Part shown: positions 25,960-34,375 of the stretch, one piece after another | Layout: every line of letters begins with the position of its first letter | How positions within the stretch are numbered: the first letter of the stretch is position 1 | Assembly (NCBI GenBank): GCA_030447245.1 | Contig: JAUJPG010000009.1 | Location: forward strand, 1 to 64,000 | DNA length: 64,000 bases | Source of the DNA: Chloroflexota bacterium | Lineage (GTDB): Bacteria; Chloroflexota; UBA6077; JACCZL01 | Reading direction: 5' to 3' | The notes under the pieces: model-generated | Told to the model about the DNA's origin: nothing | Database searches by the model: none | The model's input: the letters and a program-made list of their open reading frames with translations, nothing else | Program-made: the position numbers and the translations under genes

Positions 25960-27081
25960 ATGCTTAGACGCTGCTTGACGCTGGGCGTGCTGCTAACGCT
26001 GGCCGCCTTCCTATTCACCGCCGTTCAGATGCAATCGGAAACCCGGACTGTCGTTTTCGCCGTGGTGGCGATCGGCATCTCGATCGTGGTGGCCACAACC
26101 ACCACCCGGTCGGCAGCCCGCTACGGCGCGAGCGGCATGGTAGCCGGGATGGCGACCATGATGGCCGCGATGGGCACGGGCCTATCGACTGGCTACGCGA
26201 CCGGCATGATCTGGGATCTCGGCTGGGCCAACCTCGTTGGGGTGCTCGCGGGCGGCACCCACGGGCTGGTGATGGGACGACGATACGGCCCGATGGCCGC
26301 TCTCGACGGCGCCGGCGGTGGCGTCATGGGAGGCTTGATGGGGCCGATGCTGGGAGTGATGCTCCTCTACCTGCCCACCAGCCTGATCCTGACGGCCATC
26401 CTGATGCTGGGCCTGCAGGCGGCGTTCAGCGTGGGCGGGGTCTACCTGGTTGTCGCCGCGGCAGGAGCCGTGGCGCCCTCAGGAATGCTCCACCGGGTCG
26501 GCCACGCCCTGGGTTCGCAGAACCAGGAGGTATCCTGCTGCCAGCCGGGGCCTGCCTTCCACCAGACGGCGGCAGGTGACCGCGCGGCATCCAGTCCTTC
26601 TCGCCGAGATGCCGCAGTGAGCGGTCCTCAACCGCGACAACGGCTGGCCGTGGCAGTCGCGGCCCTGGCGGGAGCGCTGGTGGCCCTCTTCTTCATAAGA
26701 GGCCCGGGCTCCGACCTGGTTGGAGCACGCGGCGCCTCGTCGTCGTCGCGCTCTGCCGAAGCGCCCGCGGCTCTCGCGGTCCAGCCCGTGGTGGCGACAG
26801 TCGGCGAGGATGGAGTGCAGCAACTCACGATGAGCCTGCGCTATCCGCGCTACGAGCCAAGGCTGTTGGAGGCCAAGGCCGGAGTACCGCTGCGTCTGAC
26901 GTTGGAAGCGATTGGTGACCCTGGTTGAGGACAGGTCACGCTGGTCCGAGGTCTCGGACAACGGTTGGTCGTGCGGGCAAACGGCAGTAGCACGGCCGAG
27001 TTCACCCCCCCGAAGCCTGGCGACTACACGATCAACTGCTCGATGAACATGCTCGTTGCGGCCACCCTGCGGGTCAGCTAG
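25960..27081 (+). CDS. membrane-anchored cupredoxin with in-frame UGA (selenocysteine candidate)
   Basis: Read through UGA 26926-26928 the product is 373 residues, with Sec at 323. Residues 1-175 hold about five membrane helices rich in Gly and Met (MVAGMATMMAAMG, GGVMGGLMGPMLGVM). A CC pair follows at 193-194, then another helix (229-247) and a cupredoxin domain (~275-373). In related domains the segment after GxPG begins with Cys and later has C-S-M-x-M. Here the first is UGA (GDPG-U-GQVTLVRGLG) and the second is NCSMNML, Cys360. The frame ends at TAG 27079. A 6-bp hairpin with loop GGUC stands 15 bases past UGA. Stopping at UGA would remove the metal site. It is probably a copper-handling redox protein. 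Confidence 0.85.
26944..26959 (+). promoter_or_regulatory. bacterial SECIS candidate 3
   Basis: GUCCGA (26944-26949) and UCGGAC (26954-26959) form a perfect 6-bp stem capped by GGUC. The loop starts 21 bases after the UGA at 26926. The GGUC apex closely resembles the GGUC loop of known formate-dehydrogenase SECIS elements. This is the cleanest SECIS-like hairpin in the window. Confidence 0.8.
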
Positions 27082-27087
27082 ACGCCC

Positions 27088-27807
27088 ATGCTGCCCCACG
27101 AGATCGAAATGGCAATCGGGCTGGGCGGTCCGGCCGTCGTGCTGGCCATGCTCCTGGCCGGCCTGTTCATCGGCCTGACGCCCGGCGCCTACCTGGCGGG
27201 GCCGGCCGTGCTGGGTTACATCAGCGTGGGTGCTCAGGGGCGCCGAGGTGCGTTGCTGTGGCGGGCCGTCGCCTACGTGCTTGGCGCCGCGGTCCCGTTG
27301 GCCACGCTCGGCCTGCTGCTGGGCCTGCTCGGCGATGTCGTGGTGGCGGTCTTCGCTGAGCAGGCCGTGGCCTGGTACCTGCTGGTGGCGCTGGTCTCGG
27401 GCGTGACAGGTCTGCTTCTGGCGGGACTCGTCGTGGTGCCCTTGCCGTCCTACCTGCCAATGCCGCGCCCCGCTGCCTCGTCCCGCGACGCATTCCTGTT
27501 GGGTCTACCCCTGGGATTAGCTGCCTGCCCGGCCTGCACGCCGATGCTCTTGCCAATCGCAACCGCGGCCATCATCTCCGGTGGCCCGCTCTACGGCGCA
27601 AGCCTGCTGTTCCTATTCGGACTGGGGCGCGGGATTCCAATCCTGGTCGCGGCAGCCTCGATCGAGGGACTCCGGAGGCTCCGGCGACTGATCCCTGCTG
27701 GCCTGGTCGGCCAACGCCTCGCCGGCTGGCTCCTGCTGAGCCTGAGCGTGCTGTATGTGCTCCAGGCGTTGCTGGTCTTCTTCGATCAGCCGCCGCTCTT
27801 CGTGTGA
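27088..27807 (+). CDS. CcdA/DsbD-like membrane thiol transporter
   Basis: 239 residues with about six membrane helices, seven bases after the selenium cupredoxin. CcdA-type proteins pass electrons from cytoplasmic thioredoxin across the membrane through two Cys. The second motif is present (GLAACPACTPMLLP). The first, usually SPCVLP-like, is here LTPGAYLAGPAVLGYIS without Cys. The reducing path may therefore use a different pair, perhaps the CPAC motif alone. It is likely co-transcribed with the cupredoxin, whose Sec and Cys it could keep reduced. Thioredoxin reductase lies 1.4 kb away. Confidence 0.8.
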   Translation: MLPHEIEMAIGLGGPAVVLAMLLAGLFIGLTPGAYLAGPAVLGYISVGAQGRRGALLWRAVAYVLGAAVPLATLGLLLGLLGDVVVAVFAEQAVAWYLLVALVSGVTGLLLAGLVVVPLPSYLPMPRPAASSRDAFLLGLPLGLAACPACTPMLLPIATAAIISGGPLYGASLLFLFGLGRGIPILVAAASIEGLRRLRRLIPAGLVGQRLAGWLLLSLSVLYVLQALLVFFDQPPLFV

Positions 27808-27824
27808 ATCTTAGGAGGCTGACG

Positions 27825-28022
27825 ATGAGTAACACGGCGCGAATCGCCTTGGTCGTACTCGGAGTGTCCGTGTTAACGTTAGTCTTCTTCCCGCTCCTGT
27901 TCATGGGTGGCATGATGGGCGCGATGATGGGCGGGGGCGGGATGACCTGGGGCATGGCCGGGCTGGCGCTGCTGGTGCTGATGGCCGGTGCCGCGTTGCT
28001 GGCTATCGGCCTGCGAAGGTAG
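27825..28022 (+). CDS. Met/Gly-rich one- or two-helix membrane protein
   Basis: 65 residues from ATG 27825, eight bases after AGGAGG. Two hydrophobic stretches flank FMGGMMGAMMGGGGMTWGM, a methionine-dense loop of a kind that can bind Cu(I). It lies 17 bases after the CcdA-like gene and 4 bases before the hydrolase. The family is not recognised. It is probably an accessory part of the same copper/redox operon. Confidence 0.6.
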   Translation: MSNTARIALVVLGVSVLTLVFFPLLFMGGMMGAMMGGGGMTWGMAGLALLVLMAGAALLAIGLRR

Positions 28023-28026
28023 CGAG

Positions 28027-28896
28027 ATGACCTACCGATTGCACGTCGACCGCCGGGGACACGGCAGTCCCGCGCTGCTGTTGATCCACGGCCTTGGCGC
28101 GTCGGGACGCTACTGGGGCCGCGTGGCCAAGACTGTGCAGGCCGAGTTTCAAATCCTCTCACCCGACCTGATCGGCTTCGGCCGTTCCCCGTGGCCCAGG
28201 ATTGGCTACACGATCGACGACCACCTGGATGCCCTGGACGCAACTCTCCAGGCTGAGGGGCTAGAGCACGAGTCCCTCCTTCTAGCGGGTCACTCGCTCG
28301 GGACGATCCTGTCCCTGGCCTGGGCGGCGCGCCACCCAAGGCGGTTCCGCGGCCTCGCCCTGTTTGGACTGCCGTGCTACCGGTCGTCCGAAGAGGCCCG
28401 GCGTCATGTCGCCGGCCTCGGCCCGCTCGCCTACGCGACCGTAGCCCGACCCAAGCTGGGCGCGAGGATCTGCGCCCTGATGTGCTTCGGACGTCCATTC
28501 TGGCGCCTGGTTGCCCCTGCCCTCATGCCGCATATTCCGGCCGACGTTGCCAGAGATGGGGTCCTGCACACCTGGGAGTCGTACAACGGGACGCTGCGCC
28601 ATGGCATCCTGGACCTGGACGTCCCAGCCCTAGCCGCTCGGGTTGCTGCCACCGGGCTTGCCACCCGCTTGCTCCACGGGGATCTGGATCGGGAAGCGCC
28701 ACTGCACGGAGTCGCCGAGCTAGCCGGGTCGACCAGCTGGCCGCTCGACGTCGTGCGAGGCGCAAGCCACGGCCTCCCGATCGAACGGCCCCACGCCTGC
28801 GCCAAGGCGATCCGCGAACTGAAGGCCGCGGCGTTTGGTGGCAGCCAATACGACGCTAGAGCCAGAATTGGCCACCAGCCAAGTGGGAGGATCTGA
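28027..28896 (+). CDS. alpha/beta-hydrolase
   Basis: 289 residues. The oxyanion region LLLIHGLGASGRYWGR and nucleophile elbow LLAGHSLGTILSLAWA are standard, with Ser as nucleophile. Asp is probable in LLHGDLDREAPL, and His in VRGASHGLPIERP. It has no signal peptide. The substrate is unknown; esterases, lactonases and haloperoxidase-like proteins share this sequence pattern. It sits within the metal/redox cluster, so it might be recruited by operon position only. The reading frame begins at ATG 28027. Confidence 0.83.
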   Translation: MTYRLHVDRRGHGSPALLLIHGLGASGRYWGRVAKTVQAEFQILSPDLIGFGRSPWPRIGYTIDDHLDALDATLQAEGLEHESLLLAGHSLGTILSLAWAARHPRRFRGLALFGLPCYRSSEEARRHVAGLGPLAYATVARPKLGARICALMCFGRPFWRLVAPALMPHIPADVARDGVLHTWESYNGTLRHGILDLDVPALAARVAATGLATRLLHGDLDREAPLHGVAELAGSTSWPLDVVRGASHGLPIERPHACAKAIRELKAAAFGGSQYDARARIGHQPSGRI

Positions 28897-28900
28897 CGTG

Positions 28901-29125
28901 ATGCATGCTCCGACAGGCGTTTCCGTGCGCCACGTCGCGTTCGGGTTTGGCGCGGGCGCCCTGTTCATGGGGCTAGTGACCGTGGTGGGGACAGTGCTGG
29001 CGCAGGCGCCGTTCTTCCTGGCGGCCGACATGCAGCTGATGCTCGAGTGGTGCCGCCAGATGATGGGTCAGGCCGGCTCGGCCGCGCAGGGCATGATCAG
29101 CGGCATGTGCATGCTGGGCCGCTAG
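28901..29125 (+). CDS. small membrane protein with Met/Cys-rich tail
   Basis: 74 residues from ATG 28901 (GTG 28898 also possible), with GGAGG upstream. There is one membrane helix (FGFGAGALFMGLVTVVGTVLAQ) and a C-terminal MLEWCRQMMGQ...GMISGMCMLGR rich in Met and Cys, again suggesting copper binding. It is close behind the hydrolase gene and the last plus-strand gene of the island. I recognise no family. Confidence 0.5.
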   Translation: MHAPTGVSVRHVAFGFGAGALFMGLVTVVGTVLAQAPFFLAADMQLMLEWCRQMMGQAGSAAQGMISGMCMLGR

Positions 29126-29194
29126 CCTTGCGCCTCGACACCATCCCCGTGAATCCGTGCCTGCCCACTCCGCGACGAAGCCAGGCGAATCCGG

Positions 29195-30214
29195 TCAGGC
29201 GGTGGTGCCGACCGGGTGCTCGACGGCCGGGCTCTGTTCGCCGATCGCCCAGTCGGTCCAGATCTCGCCGGTGATGTACTCCTGGGCGTCGAGCGCCGCC
29301 ATGCAGCCCTCGCCGGCGGCGGTGATCGCCTGGCGATAGCGGTGGTCGCGCACGTCGCCGGCCACGAAGACGCCGGGGACGTTCGAGGCAGTGTGCTCGG
29401 TGGTGATCAGGTAGCCTTGGTCGTCCATCTCGACCTGACCCTTGAACAGCTCGGTGTTCGGCTTGTGGCCGATGGCGATGAACAGGCCCTGGATCGGCAG
29501 CGTCGACTCTTCCCCGGTGATCGTATTGCGCAAGCGCACCCCAGCCACGCCCTCGACGCCGTGCTCGTTCGTCTGGCCAAGCACCTCGAGCACCTGATTG
29601 TTCAAGGCCCACTCGATCTTCGAGTTGTTGCGCGCGCGGTCCTGCATGATCTTGGAGGCGCGCAGCCCGTCGCGGCGATGGATGATCGTCACCTTGTCCG
29701 CGTACGTCGTCAGGAACGTCGCCTCCTCCATCGCGGTGTCGCCACCGCCGACGACGGCGATCTCCTTCCCGCGGAAGAAAAAGCCATCGCAGGTGGCGCA
29801 GGACGAGACGCCTCGTCCGCGCATCCGCTCCTCGGACGGGAGCCCGAGCCACAGGGCTGAGGCGCCAGTTGCCAGGATGACGGCCTTGCCGTGGTAGGCC
29901 TCGTCCCCGACCCACGCGGTGAGCGGGCGCCTGGCGAAATCGACGCGGGTCACGTCGTCCTCGACCAGCTCGGTCCCGAACCGAACCGCCTGCTCGCGCA
30001 TCTCGTTCATCAGCTCGGGACCCATGATCCCGTCCTTGAAGCCCGGATAGTTCTCGACCTCGGTTGTCAACATGAGCTGGCCGCCGCTCTGCGCGCCGGT
30101 GAACACCAGCGTCTTCAGATTCGCACGCGACGCGTACAACGCCGCCGTCCAGCCGGCTGGTCCAGAACCGATGATCATCACGTCGTAGAACTTGCTCGGG
30201 GTACCGTTCTGCAT
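29195..30214 (-). CDS. trxB: thioredoxin reductase
   Basis: 339 residues from ATG 30214. This is a low-molecular-weight thioredoxin reductase with the FAD motif IIGSGPAGWTAALYA, the redox pair Cys139-Ala-Thr-Cys142 (SSCATCDGFFFRGK), the NADPH motif VGGGDTAMEEA and HRRDGLRASK, and the C-terminal FVAGDVRDHRYRQAITAAGEGCMAA. It transfers NADPH electrons to thioredoxin. The position next to copZ/copA and near the selenium cupredoxin and CcdA-like protein makes it a likely electron source for that pathway, though it can also be general. Confidence 0.95.
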   Translation of the reverse strand: MQNGTPSKFYDVMIIGSGPAGWTAALYASRANLKTLVFTGAQSGGQLMLTTEVENYPGFKDGIMGPELMNEMREQAVRFGTELVEDDVTRVDFARRPLTAWVGDEAYHGKAVILATGASALWLGLPSEERMRGRGVSSCATCDGFFFRGKEIAVVGGGDTAMEEATFLTTYADKVTIIHRRDGLRASKIMQDRARNNSKIEWALNNQVLEVLGQTNEHGVEGVAGVRLRNTITGEESTLPIQGLFIAIGHKPNTELFKGQVEMDDQGYLITTEHTASNVPGVFVAGDVRDHRYRQAITAAGEGCMAALDAQEYITGEIWTDWAIGEQSPAVEHPVGTTA

Positions 30215-30224
30215 GGAAGCCTCC

Positions 30225-30443
30225 TCAACCGGCGACCGACTCGACCGGATACTCCTCCTCGCGGAGGATCTCCTGGATGCGGTCGAGGCCGACGGACGAC
30301 GCATCGTAATCGACGCGGACTTGTTTGGCGGGGATGTCGACGTCCACGGCGCGGACGCCGGGAACGGGGGTCAGCGCGTTCGTGATGGTCTTCTGGCAAT
30401 GCTCGCAGGAGATGTCGGGAACGTTCAAGATCGTCTGTGCCAT
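30225..30443 (-). CDS. copZ: heavy-metal-associated (CopZ-like) copper chaperone
   Basis: 72 residues from ATG 30443 with GAGAGG upstream. It is a single ferredoxin-like HMA domain with the metal motif CEHC (residues ~13-16) in VPDISCEHCQKTI. It follows copA, 80 bases on, and lies 10 bases before trxB on the same strand, so they probably form one operon: csoR, copA, copZ, trxB. It most likely carries Cu(I) to the ATPase. Confidence 0.88.
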   Translation of the reverse strand: MAQTILNVPDISCEHCQKTITNALTPVPGVRAVDVDIPAKQVRVDYDASSVGLDRIQEILREEEYPVESVAG

Positions 30444-30523
30444 GGTACTGCCTCTCTCACTTGTGCGTGGAAGCGGTCGCGGTCTGCTCATGGTCGACCT
30501 GGGACCCGCCCCGTCGGGGTGTA

Positions 30524-32899
30524 TCACCCAGACCACGAGTGCGTATGGTGGAACGCCGTCAGCGGTCGGAATGATTCCGGCAAGATGTCGCCGAAAGTTG
30601 GGCTCGGGCCGGACGTGGGATGCGTTGGGCTCGAGTGCGTGGTGTCGTGATGGGGGGCGTCGATCCCGGTGCCGGTCGCGTGCTCCGGCCTGGCCAGCGC
30701 CAGGGCGGCGAATCCGACCCCGAGCGCCAGGAGCGCGATCGTAGCCAGGTACGCGTACTCGCCCACCCGCGAGCGCAGCGACGGGTGCAGAATCTCCCGG
30801 GCATCCCGCGGGGGACGGAAGCCGCGCAGCCGCAATGCGTTGGTGACCACGCTCACGCTGCTCATCGCCATCGCGGCCGCCGCGAGCACCGGGTTCAGCA
30901 GCACGCCGAACACGGGGTACAGCGCGCCCATCGCGACCGGAAGCAGCAAGACGTTATAGGCGAATGCCCAGAAGAGACCCTGCTTGATCACCCCGACCGT
31001 CTTGCGCGACAGCGCGATCGCCGTCACAACGCCCCGCAGTGAGCTGCCGATCAGCGTGATGTCTGAGGCCGCGATTGCGACGTCGGTGCCGGTCCCAATC
31101 GCAATGCCCAGGTTGGCGCGGGCCAACGCCGGTGCGTCGTTGATCCCGTCGCCGACCATCGCGACCGTCCTGCCCTCCTCCTGGAGCTCCCGGACCTTGT
31201 CAGCCTTCTGCTCCGGCAGGACCTCGGCCATGATGTGCTCGATGCCGACGTCGTCGGCGATCGTCTGCGCCGTGGCGCGGTTGTCGCCCGTGAGCATCCA
31301 GACGTCGAGCCCGAGTGCCCGCAGCTGCTCGACCGTCAGGCGAGATTCGGGCTTCAGCGTGTCCGCGACGGCGATGACGCCGGCCTCGCGTCCGTCGATT
31401 GCCACGTACATCGGCGTCGCGCCACCGCGCGCCAGCCCCTCGGCCTGCTCGCTTAGCCCATCCAACCCAACGCCGGCGTGCTCCATCAACGCACGGTTGC
31501 CTAGGGCCAGCTCGCGGCCATCCACCCGCGCCCGGACGCCCTGGCCGCCGACTGACGCAAAGTTTTCGGCTTTCGGGAGGTGGAGCCCTAGCTCGTGGGC
31601 ACGGGCGACGATCGCCTCGCCGAGCGGGTGCTCGGAGCCGACTTCCACGGCGGCCGCCAGCCGCAGCAGATCCAGATCCGAGAGTCCGCCCTTCGGAATC
31701 ACGTCAGTGACCGTCGGCGTGCCACGGGTCAACGTGCCGGTCTTGTCCAGGATGATCGTGTCGATGCGGCGCGCCTGCTCCAGCGCCTCGCCGCCCCGGA
31801 TCAGGATGCCGTGGTCGGCGCCCTTGCCAGTCCCGACCATGATCGCGGTCGGCGTCGCCAGCCCGAGGGCGCAGGGGCAGGCAATGATCAGCACGGCAAT
31901 CGCCGCTTGCAGCGCGAGGGTCAGCCGAGGCTCCGGTCCGAGCAGCAGCCAACCCAGGAAGGTTAGCGCCGCCAGCGCCAGCACGGCCGGCACGAAGTAG
32001 CCGGAGATCGTGTCGGCCAGGCGCTGCATCGGCGCCTTGGAGCCCTGAGCCTCCTCCACCAGGCGGACGATCTGGGCCAACGCTGTGTCTGCCCCAACCC
32101 TGGTCGCCTCGAAGACGACACTGCCGCTGGTGTTCAGCGTGGCGCCGATCACCTCGTCGCCCGGTCCCTTGTCGACCGGCAGGCTCTCGCCGGTCAGCAT
32201 GCTCTCGTCCAGGCTCGAGCGGCCCTCGCGAATCACACCGTCCGTCGGGACTTTCTCGCCCGGCCGAACGCGGATCAGGTCGCCGACACGCAGCGTCTCG
32301 ACCGGCACATCCTGCTCGAGACCGTCGCGAATGACCCTGGCCGTCCTGACTTGCAGCCCCATCAGCGCGCTGATCGCCGCGCCCGTCTGCTTCTTGGCGC
32401 GGGCCTCGAGCCAGCGGCCAAGCAGGATCAGCGCGATGATGATCACCGCCGTTTCGTAGTACAGGTGGTACTGGAAGCCCCAACGCGCGGCCAGCGTTGG
32501 CCAGAGCGTGACAAACGCGCTGTAGCCGTATGCCACGCTCGTCCCGACTGCCACAAGCGTGTTCATGTTGGTGCTACCGTGCCGGGCGGCCGCCCAGGCG
32601 GCGCGGTAGAAGACACGTCCCGCCCACACCTGCACGACCGTCGCGGCGATCAGCAGCGCCGGCGCTACCAGCGTCATATCCAGATCGAGCGGCAGGTACA
32701 TCAGCGCCATCATCACCAGGCCAACCGCCAGGCTGACCAGCGACGTGCGGCGAAGGTCGTCGACCTCGCGCTGGCCCTCCTCGCTCTCGGAAGCGGAGGC
32801 CGCTTGGCCGTTGGCGCGGGCCTCCGCGCTCGCCTCGTCGAGATCGGTCGGCGCCGCGGCCCGCCGCCGCCGGTCCGAGGGCGGGCATCTCGCCCACAC
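30524..32899 (-). CDS. copA: copper-translocating P-type ATPase, main part (CopA)
   Basis: P1B-type ATPase of at least 740 residues. It has eight membrane helices, the transport site CPC in [15 protein letters not shown], phosphorylation site DKTGT, the HP loop SEHPLG, ATP hinge MLTGDN and [11 protein letters not shown]. The C-terminal 60 residues are His-rich and polar ([13 protein letters not shown]), a likely metal-binding tail. Its N-terminal HMA domain is encoded upstream in a different frame (33155 to ~32880), so the gene is frameshifted. Because both parts keep good codon pattern and csoR is next to it, I read it as one copA with a base indel, perhaps an assembly error. Confidence 0.9.
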   Translation of the reverse strand: MWARCPPSDRRRRAAAPTDLDEASAEARANGQAASASESEEGQREVDDLRRTSLVSLAVGLVMMALMYLPLDLDMTLVAPALLIAATVVQVWAGRVFYRAAWAAARHGSTNMNTLVAVGTSVAYGYSAFVTLWPTLAARWGFQYHLYYETAVIIIALILLGRWLEARAKKQTGAAISALMGLQVRTARVIRDGLEQDVPVETLRVGDLIRVRPGEKVPTDGVIREGRSSLDESMLTGESLPVDKGPGDEVIGATLNTSGSVVFEATRVGADTALAQIVRLVEEAQGSKAPMQRLADTISGYFVPAVLALAALTFLGWLLLGPEPRLTLALQAAIAVLIIACPCALGLATPTAIMVGTGKGADHGILIRGGEALEQARRIDTIILDKTGTLTRGTPTVTDVIPKGGLSDLDLLRLAAAVEVGSEHPLGEAIVARAHELGLHLPKAENFASVGGQGVRARVDGRELALGNRALMEHAGVGLDGLSEQAEGLARGGATPMYVAIDGREAGVIAVADTLKPESRLTVEQLRALGLDVWMLTGDNRATAQTIADDVGIEHIMAEVLPEQKADKVRELQEEGRTVAMVGDGINDAPALARANLGIAIGTGTDVAIAASDITLIGSSLRGVVTAIALSRKTVGVIKQGLFWAFAYNVLLLPVAMGALYPVFGVLLNPVLAAAAMAMSSVSVVTNALRLRGFRPPRDAREILHPSLRSRVGEYAYLATIALLALGVGFAALALARPEHATGTGIDAPHHDTTHSSPTHPTSGPSPTFGDILPESFRPLTAFHHTHSWSG

Positions 32900-33155
32900 C
32901 GTAGCCTGCGCCTTCGACCGCGGCCTTCAATCGCTCGGGCGCGGCGGTCGCCGGATCGTACGCCACCGTGGCCCGCTCGGTCGCGAGGTTGACCGTCGCT
33001 TCTTGCACGCCGTCCAGCCTACCGAGGGCCTTCTCGATGCGACGTACGCAGCTTGCACAGGTCATCCCCGTGACCGGGAACGTGACCCGTTTCAGCTCGC
33101 CGTCCTCGGCCTGCCCTTCGCCCGCTGCTCGCTGTTCGACTGCCATCATCGTCAC
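32870..33155 (-). CDS. copA: N-terminal HMA domain of CopA in another frame
   Basis: From GTG 33155 the frame gives an HMA metal-binding domain ([27 protein letters not shown]) to [14 protein letters not shown] and then loses homology. The main ATPase frame is displaced by +1 and open from 32899. The exact shift lies between about 32890 and 32860, near a GGCGGCGGCGGG run. The GTG overlaps the csoR stop (GTGA), as in coupled translation. The relation is a +1 shift, not the -1 known for E. coli copA programmed frameshifting, so I take it as an indel. Confidence 0.8.
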
Positions 33156-33415
33156 CGTCTGGCGAGCTGGAACAGCTCGTTCAGCTCGCCAATAACCGTC
33201 TCGTCGCGCCCCGCGCGGAAGCCATCGCGCACGCAGCCGTCGAGATGGCCGTTGAGCAGCACGCCTTCAAGCTTGTCGATGGCCCGCCTGACGGCGTACG
33301 TCTGCTTCAGGACGTCGACGCAATACTGGTCGTCCTCGACCATCTTGCGGATGCCCTTGAGATGGCCCTCGATGTACGCGAGGCGCTTCAGCACGTCCTT
33401 CTTGTGCGCCTGCAT
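33152..33415 (-). CDS. csoR: copper-sensing repressor CsoR
   Basis: 87 residues from ATG 33415. The copper triad is complete: Cys32 (QYCVDV), His57 and Cys61 (LNGHLDGCV), with the canonical CsoR spacing. It opens the minus-strand cop operon and overlaps the copA start by 4 bp. Cu(I) binding should release it from the operator and induce export. GGAGGCGG is just upstream, and a long inverted repeat (33424-33457) lies ahead of the start. Confidence 0.92.
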   Translation of the reverse strand: MQAHKKDVLKRLAYIEGHLKGIRKMVEDDQYCVDVLKQTYAVRRAIDKLEGVLLNGHLDGCVRDGFRAGRDETVIGELNELFQLARR

Positions 33416-33423
33416 CTCCGCCT

Positions 33424-33457
33424 CCCCAGACCCTACCCACTGGGAGGGGGTCTGGGG
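33424..33457. promoter_or_regulatory. CsoR operator or hairpin upstream of csoR
   Basis: CCCCAGACCC (33424-33433) and GGGTCTGGGG (33448-33457) are perfect 10-bp inverted arms 14 bases apart, immediately upstream of csoR. The G/C-tract architecture resembles known CsoR operators. A transcript hairpin is the alternative. The element ends about 9 bases before the csoR start. Confidence 0.55.
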
Positions 33458-33535
33458 GAAGTATGCCACGCCCCGCCACCTTGTGCAACCGTCCCGTGCC
33501 CCGGCCCCGCGGGGCCGGGGCAGAATCCTACGATC

Positions 33536-34375
33536 CTAGTAGTGGATCGTCAGCGGCGTCCCGATGTTCGCCCAGTCCCACATGAACTTGGAGCCGTTCA
33601 GGCGCATCCCGAGGCAGCCCTGCGAGCCCGGCTGACCCCAGGTCGTGGCCCACCAGTTGTAGTGAATCGCCGAGCCGTCGCCGGCGAAGTACTGGGTGTG
33701 GAGCACGTTCTTGAGCAGGTAGGTGCGCGTCGCGTCCGGCACCGTCCGGCTGTCCATTGTCTCGTTGTAGACGCGCCTCATGATCCGGTAAAAGCCAGGG
33801 CGGGTCTTCTGCTGGACGCCGGCGGTGATCAAGTCGCGGAACACTTCCTGGTCGCCTTGCATCGCCTTGACGTGCTGAGACGGCGTCAGCGTAACGTCGA
33901 TCCAGCGCCCATCGTCGGAGAAGTCCGCCCAGAACGGCGACTCGACCGGCCCCACCGCCTCGGCGCCGACGAAGTGATGCTCGTTGCGGCGCGGATTCCA
34001 GACCAGCAGTCGATGGCCGCGCTGAGGTGCATCGACCCGGAACAGCCGACCTTCCGAGATCTCGCCGAGCGGGGTTTCGACGTCGTCCGCCGTCGCCCAG
34101 CTCTTGGTCGGTAGGTGGGTCTTGACCCATGCAGGCTGGAACGACGGGTCGCCTGACGGACGCTCCAGCAGGTCCGCGGTTCCGCACAGCTCGGACGGGC
34201 CGGCCCCGTCGTCCGTCGCGCACGCCATGGCGCCGGCCGGACCTGAGTGCAGCGGCAGCGCCAGCAGCGCCGCGCCGGCCCCGATGCTCGTCCGCAGGAA
34301 CCTGCGCCGTGTGACCTCCATCCGTCCCCCGGTAGCTCTGTCCCGCCCGATATCGCCTGCTGGCATCACCTTCAT
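33536..34375 (-). CDS. L,D-transpeptidase (YkuD domain), Tat-exported
   Basis: Up to 279 residues; the start is GTG/ATG near 34375 or ATG 34321, the latter giving a twin-arginine signal (TRRRFLRTSIGAGAALLALPL). The C-terminal YkuD site is SQGCLGM with catalytic Cys, and the final GTPLTIHY. It cross-links peptidoglycan by L,D bonds or attaches proteins. It overlaps mltG by 4 bp. Together they form a cell-wall pair after yqgF. Confidence 0.86.
   Translation of the reverse strand: MKVMPAGDIGRDRATGGRMEVTRRRFLRTSIGAGAALLALPLHSGPAGAMACATDDGAGPSELCGTADLLERPSGDPSFQPAWVKTHLPTKSWATADDVETPLGEISEGRLFRVDAPQRGHRLLVWNPRRNEHHFVGAEAVGPVESPFWADFSDDGRWIDVTLTPSQHVKAMQGDQEVFRDLITAGVQQKTRPGFYRIMRRVYNETMDSRTVPDATRTYLLKNVLHTQYFAGDGSAIHYNWWATTWGQPGSQGCLGMRLNGSKFMWDWANIGTPLTIHY

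Noticed and set aside
20835-27081. UGA reassigned to Trp or Gly (alternative genetic code)
   Set aside because: Many genes in the window end at UGA where family length requires it (thiG, thiE, thiS, alaS), so UGA is a stop by default. Recoding is confined to genes with Cys-position UGAs and nearby hairpins.
32860-33155. Programmed -1 frameshift in copA as in E. coli
   Set aside because: The relation between frames is +1, not -1, and no A/C-rich slippery heptamer is present at the overlap. An indel is simpler.
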